Of a DNA stretch of 5,922 nt, positions 1 to 4,637 are shown piece after piece. The notes below the pieces were generated by a model. The model was not told where the DNA came from. It made no database searches and was given only the letters and a program-made list of their open reading frames with translations. This DNA is from Candidatus Peregrinibacteria bacterium (GTDB lineage Bacteria; Patescibacteriota; Gracilibacteria; UBA1369), in assembly GCA_020849575.1 (NCBI GenBank), contig JADLFY010000109.1:1-5922 (forward strand), in the 5' to 3' direction. Position 1 is the stretch's first letter; each line of letters opens with the position of its first letter. The translations under genes were made by a program, and so were the position numbers.

Positions 1-282
1 CTGGTAATTGGAATGCGTTTGCACTCAGTAATATTAGCCGTGTTAAGCAAAACTCCTTTTATAGCTTTGTCCTATTCAAAAAAAGTTAAGGATTTTGATG
101 CTACTGTAGGTATGAAAGATTTTGTGCTGGATTATCAGAAGTTAAATTTGGACGATTTGAAAAAAATGGTAAAAAATTTACTGCTGGTAGAAAAAGACGT
201 GGCAATTAATCTGGAAAAAGAAAAATTAAAAAATACCTATAAATTTTTTGATCACGAAAAACTTTTGAAGAAGTTATTTTAA
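1..282 (+). CDS. Polysaccharide pyruvyl transferase family protein (CsaB-like), C-terminal end only
   Basis: This is the last 93 codons of a gene that starts outside the window; frame 1 is open from the first base to the TAA at 280-282. The segment opening with V-I-G-M-R-L-H, followed by a hydrophobic helix, then P-F-I-A-L-S-Y and a K-V motif, is the recognisable C-terminal signature of the polysaccharide pyruvyl transferase family. Members such as CsaB add ketal-linked pyruvate to cell-wall-linked glycans, often so that S-layer proteins can bind them. After the signature the chain is lysine-rich and predicted helical, as in the usual tail of these glycosyltransferase-like folds. Codon use is AT-rich: 12 of 16 lysines are AAA. 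The internal ATG at 13 lies inside the conserved motif and is not a start. The family call is fairly firm; the exact substrate is not known from this fragment. Confidence 0.8.
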   Translation: MVIGMRLHSVILAVLSKTPFIALSYSKKVKDFDATVGMKDFVLDYQKLNLDDLKKMVKNLLLVEKDVAINLEKEKLKNTYKFFDHEKLLKKLF

Positions 283-331
283 TTACAGAAGGCTAACTGG
301 ACATCTCTTAAGTTGATTCAATACAATATTA

Positions 332-360
332 TTGACTTTTGTCAAAAATATGTTTATGCT
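332..360 (+). promoter_or_regulatory. Sigma-70-type promoter for the lipoprotein gene, with an inverted repeat over the -35
   Basis: The -35 is TTGACT (332-337) and the -10 is TATGCT (355-360), with a 17-base spacer. The -35 is embedded in a short palindrome, TTGAC-TTTT-GTCAA (332-345), which could be a repressor site or chance. The -10 ends exactly where the sequence turns GC-rich, so the promoter belongs by composition to the AT-rich host side. Transcription would start near 367, giving a leader of about 70 bases before the ATG at 437. The leader holds a small TGGCC/GGCCA hairpin (387-401). Confidence 0.5.
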
Positions 361-422
361 GGGCAGGTCTAGTCTCTCTGGTCTTTTGGCCGGGGTGGCC
401 AGCGATCATTGAGACTTCAAAC

Positions 423-428
423 AAGGAG
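423..428 (+). promoter_or_regulatory. Strong Shine-Dalgarno sequence of the lipoprotein gene
   Basis: AAGGAG lies 8 bases before the ATG at 437, which is near-ideal spacing. It fixes the start of the lipoprotein and argues against the overlapping Arg-rich frame that opens at 409. None of the six other gene starts in the window has a comparable site. Confidence 0.75.
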
Positions 429-436
429 ATTCCCCC

Positions 437-901
437 ATGCGAAACTACGCGCTGACCGTCACCTTCATGGTGGCCTCGTTCGTCTTCACTGGTTGTGCCA
501 AGGACGCGGTTCCACCCGCGACTCCCGCCGACCAGCCTCCGGAGGCTGCAACTCAGCCTCCTCCTCCCGTTCCGCCTCCGACCGCCGGCGTCGTCTACGT
601 TCCCGGGGTGCCCAAAGAGGCTCCCCTGCCCGGCTTCTACGCCGAGATCAACGGAGTACCGCTCAAGCTGAGCGGCGGCGAGACCATCCAGACGGAGGAG
701 GACAGGATGCTTCCCCTCTACAACTTCGAGGCGAAGAGCGACTGCTCCGACTCCAAGGTCGAGAGCCTGATCGCCCGCCCGGGTCCCGTCTGCGTCGTGT
801 GGTTCGCGCCACACGAGCTCGGCATGAAGAGCGGCGAAAGCCGCTCCGCCAAGTGGAGCGTGGGAGGCTCCGAGGTAGCCTTCACCGTCAAGGTGAAGTG
901 A
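437..901 (+). CDS. Small proline-rich lipoprotein of unknown function
   Basis: The predicted product has 154 residues. Residues 1-20 form a lipoprotein signal peptide: R2, a hydrophobic stretch from about A5 to F17, then a lipobox-like V-F-T-G-C with the lipidated cysteine at C20. F at -3 is slightly off consensus. Residues 26-50 are a Pro/Ala-rich tether with runs such as PPPPVPPP. Residues 53-154 look like a small, mostly beta domain with two cysteines (C103, C119) that could form a disulfide outside the membrane, ending in F-T-V-K-V-K. I recognise no family. Third codon positions are mostly G or C and 8 of 9 lysines are AAG, unlike the neighbours. A promoter at 332-360, a strong Shine-Dalgarno site and a 3' hairpin make it a self-contained unit. 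The coding call is good; origin and function are open. Confidence 0.75.
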   Translation: MRNYALTVTFMVASFVFTGCAKDAVPPATPADQPPEAATQPPPPVPPPTAGVVYVPGVPKEAPLPGFYAEINGVPLKLSGGETIQTEEDRMLPLYNFEAKSDCSDSKVESLIARPGPVCVVWFAPHELGMKSGESRSAKWSVGGSEVAFTVKVK

Positions 902-911
902 TGCCCCGGTT

Positions 912-954
912 GGCGGCGGCGTGTTTTAGAGCCTAGCTCGAACACGCCGCCGCC
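912..954 (+). terminator. Perfect 14-bp hairpin after the lipoprotein gene
   Basis: GGCGGCGGCGTGTT (912-925) pairs exactly with AACACGCCGCCGCC (941-954). The 15-base loop can itself fold as GAGC (929-932) against GCTC (936-939). The hairpin begins 10 bases after the stop codon, where a terminator would be expected. No T-run follows the right arm directly, so it is not a textbook intrinsic terminator. It could instead stabilise the 3' end of the mRNA. Confidence 0.6.
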
Positions 955-1121
955 CAGCGATTCTTTCCATTTTTAATTTCCAGGTTTGAAGTCTTTTCCC
1001 TTTTTTATAATACCCTATTTTGAAGTGTCCAAATTTATATCCACGGAGCTTTTTCAGGTCTTTCTTGGGTGCGCTCTGTTTTTTTTGGGGTTTTTATTTG
1101 AGAGCTTTTGCTGAATTTTAT

Positions 1122-1772
1122 TTAGATTAACTCTTCAATCAAACTAGTCTGGAGTAAGGCCTGAACCGGTTTGAAACTTTTTCGATGAATTTCACAAGCC
1201 CCATGTTCTTTGAGTAATTTTTTGTGCAGTGGAGTGCCATACCCCTTGTGATCTTCAAAAGCATATTTGGGGTATTTTTTGGCCATTTTACTCATTAAAC
1301 GGTCACGAGTAACTTTGGCTATAATAGAAGCACAGGAAATGGCACGAATATTTAAATCCCCCTTAATGAAAGTTTTGAAAGGAATATTAAGCGTAGTACG
1401 ACGATCTATTTTGTCTTTTCCATCTATCAAAATCAGGTCTGGACGGATTTTCAAATCTGAAATGGCTCTTTGAAAAGCCAGACGATTGGCTCTGGACAGA
1501 CCAAGTTGATCAATTTCGGCGGGAGTGGTGTAACCTATTCCATATTCCCCTGCTTTAATTAAAGCTGCATAGGCTTCTTCACGCTGGGCTTCATTTAATT
1601 TCTTGGAATCACTGATTTTGACATCAGTAACCGGACTCATTTCTACATATACACAAGCAACAATAGGCCCTGCCCAAGGGCCACGGCCTACTTCATCCAA
1701 ACCGGCAATAATGATTTTGTCAGAGAGTTCTAGAGAATTTTTTGATTTAACTTTGGTTTGCGAATTGAGCAA
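1122..1772 (-). CDS. rnhB: Ribonuclease HII
   Basis: The protein has 216 residues, close to the usual length. It cleaves RNA in RNA/DNA hybrids and nicks at single ribonucleotides in DNA, in the cytoplasm with divalent metal. The G-L-D-E-V-G-R-G-P-W-A-G-P motif supplies two catalytic acids, D26 and E27, and the G29-R30-G31 strip that reads the ribose-deoxyribose junction. D117 in L-I-D-G and D139 in K-G-D complete the active site. Y178 in D-H-K-G-Y-G-T is the conserved tyrosine, and A-S-I-I-A-K-V-T-R-D is typical. The start used is a TTG at 1772 with no Shine-Dalgarno site. No ATG precedes the active site in this frame, and the frame is closed upstream by the rplS stop. The gene sits 9 bases after rplS in the same frame, so its translation probably depends on ribosomes ending rplS. 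Pairing with rplS is common in bacteria. Confidence 0.95.
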   Translation of the reverse strand: MLNSQTKVKSKNSLELSDKIIIAGLDEVGRGPWAGPIVACVYVEMSPVTDVKISDSKKLNEAQREEAYAALIKAGEYGIGYTTPAEIDQLGLSRANRLAFQRAISDLKIRPDLILIDGKDKIDRRTTLNIPFKTFIKGDLNIRAISCASIIAKVTRDRLMSKMAKKYPKYAFEDHKGYGTPLHKKLLKEHGACEIHRKSFKPVQALLQTSLIEELI

Positions 1773-1781
1773 TTCAGTTAA

Positions 1782-2267
1782 TTAGGCATTGTTTTCTGTT
1801 GCCTCAGAAGTTGCTTCTGCAGAAGTTTCATTAGTAGTTACTTCTGGAGCAGCTTCAGTTTTTACTTCTTCTGGTGCAGCAGGTTGAGGTTCTTCAGCTA
1901 CAGTTTGATTGGCTTTGCTAACCAATACTTCTTTGAGTCTGGCAGCTTTACCGCTAACATTTCTCATGTAGAAAAGTTTGGATCGGCGTACTTTACCAAT
2001 TTTAACTACTTCAATTTTTTCAATATTTGGTGAGTGAAGTGGGAAGATTTTTTCTACACCAATACCTTCAACCAGTTTACGAACCATCATGGTTTTACTG
2101 GCGCCGTGTCCGTGATTCATAGCAATAACAAGCCCTTCATAAATTTGTACTCTTTCCTTTTCACCTTCCTTAATTTTCTGATGTACACGCACAGTATAAC
2201 CTGGGCGGATTTCCGGCAGTTTCTTTAGGTTCGCGCGTTCAACCTTTTGTACTAATAAGTGAGTCAT
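1782..2267 (-). CDS. rplS: Large ribosomal subunit protein L19 (bL19) with acidic C-terminal extension
   Basis: The product has 161 residues; typical L19 has about 115. Residues 1-118 are a standard L19: R21-P-G-Y-T-V-R-V near the start, then G70-V-E-K-I-F-P-L-H-S-P-N-I-E-K-I-E-V, then G91-K-V-R-R-S-K-L-F-Y-M-R, ending in G-K-A-A-R-L-K-E. L19 sits at the subunit interface of the 50S subunit. Residues 119-161 are an added tail made almost entirely of Ala, Glu, Thr, Pro and Val, probably disordered and strongly acidic. Low-complexity tails on ribosomal proteins occur in Patescibacteria; a function for this one is not known to me. The ATG at 2267 has no Shine-Dalgarno site. A good promoter lies at 2299-2327, about 30 bases upstream. 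rnhB follows in the same frame. Confidence 0.95.
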   Translation of the reverse strand: MTHLLVQKVERANLKKLPEIRPGYTVRVHQKIKEGEKERVQIYEGLVIAMNHGHGASKTMMVRKLVEGIGVEKIFPLHSPNIEKIEVVKIGKVRRSKLFYMRNVSGKAARLKEVLVSKANQTVAEEPQPAAPEEVKTEAAPEVTTNETSAEATSEATENNA

Positions 2268-2298
2268 AATTTAAATAGATGCAGAGATAAGCGCAGTG

Positions 2299-2327
2299 AT
2301 ATTAGGCAATTACCAATAAAAATGCAA
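2299..2327 (-). promoter_or_regulatory. Sigma-70-type promoter for rplS-rnhB
   Basis: Read on the minus strand, the -35 is TTGCAT (2327-2322) and the -10 is TAATAT (2304-2299), with a 17-base spacer. Transcription would start near 2292, leaving a leader of about 25 bases before the rplS ATG. The -35 lies immediately downstream of the stop codon of the winged-helix gene, so rplS-rnhB can be expressed apart from the genes before it. Confidence 0.55.
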
Positions 2328-2334
2328 GCAATTT

Positions 2335-2883
2335 TTAGAGATTATTAATGGTGATAATATTGTCTGAATTGTCGATCAGATCAGAAAGAAATTTATCGTG
2401 ACACTGACGTCGATAAAGATAATCTTCACGGGTCATAATGCTGAAACGGATTGGGCGTGAAGTGTCCAGCTCGGAATTAAGGTAATCTTCCAGTTTTTCT
2501 TTATCTAAGCTGCCCACTATCAAAAGATCAATCAATGAGTCTTTATTCACAAACAAACCTGACATGATCAAAACATCAACTTCTCCAAAAGAAGAGATTT
2601 TTTTGGTAATTTCATCTTTATTGCTAATGCCTTTGAGAACAATTGTTTTGAGCTCGGAAAAGAGTAGAAAATTTTTGTTCACTGTATAAAATTTTTTGCG
2701 ATTTTTGTCGTGTGTCTTGAGTAAACCAAGCTTTTTCAGATTGTCCAATTCACGACGAATTGAATTAATTTGTTCACCCAATTCACGGGTTAATTCACGA
2801 ATAAAAAATTCCCGCTCAGGATTGAGCAGAAAAATTGTCAGTAATTTGACCCTGGTAGTAGAGGTAAAAAGCCTCTTGAGCAT
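2335..2883 (-). CDS. Winged-helix DNA-binding protein with degenerate nucleotidyltransferase-like domain
   Basis: I chose the ATG at 2883 (182 residues) because M-L-K-R-L-F-T-S-T-T-R-V-K-L-L matches how proteins of this kind begin. A TTG at 2895 in the same frame would add four residues. Residues about 1-70 form a winged helix: a first helix to about residue 20, then F-F-I-R-E-L-T-R-E-L-G, a recognition helix around I-N-S-I-R-R-E-L-D-N-L, and a wing ending K-K-F-Y-T-V. Residues about 75-175 resemble a nucleotidyltransferase fold: S-G-L-F, then L-I-D-L-L-I-V-G, then a late helix beginning at R-E-D-Y-L-Y-R-R. The usual G-S...D-x-D catalytic set is not present, so I infer a binding rather than catalytic role. 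Target and ligand are unknown. A short GTTG-TATT-CAAC palindrome just before the ATG could be a self-operator. No Shine-Dalgarno site is visible. Confidence 0.75.
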   Translation of the reverse strand: MLKRLFTSTTRVKLLTIFLLNPEREFFIRELTRELGEQINSIRRELDNLKKLGLLKTHDKNRKKFYTVNKNFLLFSELKTIVLKGISNKDEITKKISSFGEVDVLIMSGLFVNKDSLIDLLIVGSLDKEKLEDYLNSELDTSRPIRFSIMTREDYLYRRQCHDKFLSDLIDNSDNIITINNL

Positions 2884-2973
2884 TGTTGAATACAACTTTT
2901 ATACAAGCACCGGAAATGTATAACTTTTTAATTCAGACTGCAAGCAAATAAAGTTGCGTATTGTAAAGGGAAA

Positions 2974-3228
2974 TTACCAACTACTACCACCCGGAGCTTC
3001 TTCGTCTTTGCCTTCGTTAACAATACTGATAGCCAGACAGGTAGATAAAGCCCCGGCCAAAAAGCCAAGTCCACATAAAACTATGACGCCCAGAGAAGCG
3101 CTGGTTTGCTGGTCAAATTGGTATAACAATATCCATAAACCATCTACTGTATTGGCCAGATTTTGGAAAAAAACAATGATAATCAGGACAAAGACCAGGA
3201 TGGTGGCACTAAGTAGGAATTGTTTCAT
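2974..3228 (-). CDS. Small two-helix membrane protein, LapA/DUF1049-like
   Basis: The product has 84 residues. A hydrophobic helix spans about residues 4-21 and is followed by F-F-Q-N, the position and wording of the F-x-x-Q-N motif in LapA-domain proteins. A short loop with aromatic residues (W32, Y36, F38) leads to a second helix at about 45-70 that is rich in Gly, Leu and Ala. The cytoplasmic-looking tail is short and acidic (N-E-G-K-D-E-E), then ends abruptly in P-G-G-S-S-W. LapA proteins are linked to envelope assembly in Proteobacteria, but the role in this lineage is not established. The gene starts 12 bases after the tig stop codon and is very likely co-transcribed with tig. No Shine-Dalgarno site is visible before the ATG at 3228. 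The family assignment is moderate; a small membrane protein is near certain. Confidence 0.65.
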   Translation of the reverse strand: MKQFLLSATILVFVLIIIVFFQNLANTVDGLWILLYQFDQQTSASLGVIVLCGLGFLAGALSTCLAISIVNEGKDEEAPGGSSW

Positions 3229-3240
3229 AGTTATGAGGTT

Positions 3241-4506
3241 TTATTTTTGGAAAAGCCCTAAAAGCTTTTCGAACTTGAGTTTGTTGGTTAAACGTTTTTT
3301 AAGCATTTCCTGCTCTTCTATTTTAGGCTCATAATTCATACTGGCAAGTATTTTCATTTCATCCTGGAAAGCGGCCTCTACTTCAGCATCGCTAACTTCG
3401 ATTTTTTCCAGCTTATAAAGTTCCTGAATAGCAAATCTGACCTTAAGTCTTTTTTCGGCTTCCTGATGGTTATCGTCGTGGAAATCTTTTTCAGTTTTTT
3501 TGGTGGCACTGAGATAGTCATCCCAGTTAATTCCTTTGCTGGCCAAATGATCTTTTTGTTCTTCCATCATATAGGCAATTTCTTCGTCAATCAGAGTGTG
3601 GGATAATTCCACCTCTGTCTTAGCCAAAATCTGATCAAGGAATTCTCCTTCCAATTTATTTTGGACATCCATTTCTTTGCTTTTCTGAAGGTTTTCCTTC
3701 AGTTCTTTGCGGAAATCAGCTTCAGACATTTCCTTGCCTGTTACTTTCTTGATAAATTCAGCATCCAGACCGGGTAAATCTCTCTTTTCAATGCGATTTA
3801 CTTTTACCTTGAATTTGACAACTTTGCCCTGAAACGGTTTGTGAAAATAGTCTTTGGGAAAAGTAACTGAAATCTCTTTTTCTTCACTTTTTTTCATGCC
3901 GACCAGCTGTTCTTCAAAACCTGGAACAAGACTATTATCACCAAGAATTAAAGGATGATTTTTGCTATTGGTACCTTCCAGTGGGACTCCTGTTTCATCA
4001 AAACCATCAAAATCTATTTCTACTCTGTCTCCCAGTTCCGCTGCTCTGTCGACGTCCTGATAAACAGCGTGATAGGTCTGGAATTTCTTGATTTCACTGT
4101 CCATTTCTTCCTCAGTCACATTGGCCTGGGATTTGGTTATAGTTACTTTTTTGTAATCCTTAATTTTTACTTCCGGATAAACGGGAATAATAGCTTCATA
4201 TTTGAGCGGGTTGTCAGCCAAAACCTTGATTTGGGGGCGAGCAACGGGTTCAATCCCCTCCTGCTTGATAGCGTCAACAGAAGTTGGAGGAACAGCCATG
4301 TCGATGGCATGAGCCCTTACATAACCCGGCTCAAGCTGGGATTCAGCAACATCTTTTGGTACTTTTCCTGGACGAAAACCTTTGACGTTAACCTGCTTGG
4401 AAAGCTTTTCCAAAGCCATTTGATAGTATTTTTCCATTTCCATTTCAGTCAATTCAACGGTCATGGTGATTTCAGCTTTATTTACTGCAGATTTGGTAAT
4501 ATTCAT
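3241..4506 (-). CDS. tig: Trigger factor, ribosome-associated chaperone and prolyl isomerase
   Basis: The protein has 421 residues, in the normal range. Trigger factor docks at the exit tunnel of the 50S subunit and shields nascent chains. The N-terminal ribosome-binding domain (about 1-115) carries the signature loop G43-F-R-P-G-K-V-P50, at the same residue numbers as in the E. coli protein. An FKBP-type prolyl isomerase domain spans about 157-245 (G-D-R-V-E-I-D-F-D-G-F, then L-I-L-G, then V-P-G-F-E-E-Q-L-V-G-M). The remaining 175 residues are the charged helical substrate-binding arms, ending K-L-L-G-L-F-Q-K. All three domains are complete. The ATG at 4506 lacks a Shine-Dalgarno site. A good promoter lies at 4560-4588. 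The leader can form a small stem TTCC-GAAA-GGAA (4539-4550), whose meaning is unclear. The LapA-like gene follows after 12 bases. Confidence 0.95.
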   Translation of the reverse strand: MNITKSAVNKAEITMTVELTEMEMEKYYQMALEKLSKQVNVKGFRPGKVPKDVAESQLEPGYVRAHAIDMAVPPTSVDAIKQEGIEPVARPQIKVLADNPLKYEAIIPVYPEVKIKDYKKVTITKSQANVTEEEMDSEIKKFQTYHAVYQDVDRAAELGDRVEIDFDGFDETGVPLEGTNSKNHPLILGDNSLVPGFEEQLVGMKKSEEKEISVTFPKDYFHKPFQGKVVKFKVKVNRIEKRDLPGLDAEFIKKVTGKEMSEADFRKELKENLQKSKEMDVQNKLEGEFLDQILAKTEVELSHTLIDEEIAYMMEEQKDHLASKGINWDDYLSATKKTEKDFHDDNHQEAEKRLKVRFAIQELYKLEKIEVSDAEVEAAFQDEMKILASMNYEPKIEEQEMLKKRLTNKLKFEKLLGLFQK

Positions 4507-4559
4507 AAACTTTTCGGATTGTAAAATTAAAGAAATTTTTCCTTTCGGAAGTCCAGGCC

Positions 4560-4588
4560 ATCTTAGCGTATGAAAGCCTTTATTTCAA
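4560..4588 (-). promoter_or_regulatory. Sigma-70-type promoter for tig
   Basis: On the minus strand the -35 is TTGAAA (4588-4583) and the -10 is TAAGAT (4565-4560), spaced by 17 bases. Transcription would begin near 4553, with a leader of about 46 bases. It overlaps the -35 region of the opposite promoter, so the two polymerases could not easily bind at the same time. Confidence 0.55.
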
Positions 4589-4607
4589 CTGCTAAAAATG
4601 GTATAAT
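4579..4607 (+). promoter_or_regulatory. Extended -10 promoter for the gene at 4638
   Basis: A perfect -10, TATAAT (4602-4607), is preceded by TGG (4599-4601), giving the extended -10 element TGnTATAAT. At 17 bases' spacing the -35 is only TTTATT (4579-4584), a weak match that the extended -10 would offset. Transcription would start near 4614, about 24 bases before the ATG. Confidence 0.6.
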
Positions 4608-4637
4608 AATGAGATAAATTTTTGCCCTAAAAAAGTT

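Larger units (their letters stand above)
361..960. other. GC-rich segment inside an AT-rich contig
   Basis: The block is sharply richer in G+C than everything around it. Hand counts give 42/60 at 541-600 and 39/60 at 721-780, against 20/60 at 3301-3360. The left edge is abrupt, just after the -10 at 355-360; the right edge falls just after the hairpin arm ending at 954. It contains one lipoprotein gene, its leader and a downstream hairpin. No integrase, transposase or tRNA is inside it. Either lateral acquisition or a chimeric assembly would explain it. Confidence 0.75.
399..961. repeat. 8-bp direct repeat bracketing the lipoprotein unit
   Basis: CCAGCGAT occurs at 399-406, in the leader, and again at 954-961, directly after the hairpin. 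The copies lie close to both edges of the GC-rich segment and resemble a target-site duplication. However, the left copy is about 40 bases inside the GC-rich zone, so it does not mark a clean boundary. An 8-base match between two such short flanks is not rare by chance. Confidence 0.3.
412..994. repeat. 11-bp inverted repeat flanking the lipoprotein gene and its hairpin
   Basis: AGACTTCAAAC at 412-422 has its exact reverse complement, GTTTGAAGTCT, at 984-994. The left copy is just upstream of the Shine-Dalgarno sequence; the right copy lies in AT-rich DNA beyond the GC-rich block. Short terminal inverted repeats of this kind can bound a small mobile unit or be the site of an erroneous assembly join. 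A chance match of this length over 600 bases is unlikely but not excluded. Confidence 0.35.

Noticed and set aside
329..936. Two other long open frames across the GC-rich block (minus 329-814, plus 409-936)
   Set aside because: Both overlap the lipoprotein and give Arg-rich or Gly/Arg-rich translations typical of shadow frames in GC-rich DNA. Only the 437-901 frame has a signal peptide, a lipobox, G/C-ending codons and a spaced Shine-Dalgarno site.
902..994. Integron attC site after the lipoprotein gene, making it an integron cassette
   Set aside because: The hairpin arms are perfectly complementary, without the unpaired bases typical of attC, and I find no RYYYAAC/GTTRRRY core pair at its ends.
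1046..1109. Near-repeat GAGCTTTT and the GCTCT/AGAGC pair around the T-rich run downstream of the lipoprotein
   Set aside because: Stems of five bases with a loop of more than 20 and an 8-base repeat are expected by chance in such AT-rich DNA. I could not support a terminator here.
3955..4524. 189-codon plus-strand frame opposite tig
   Set aside because: It is the antisense shadow of a complete, well-matched trigger factor gene.
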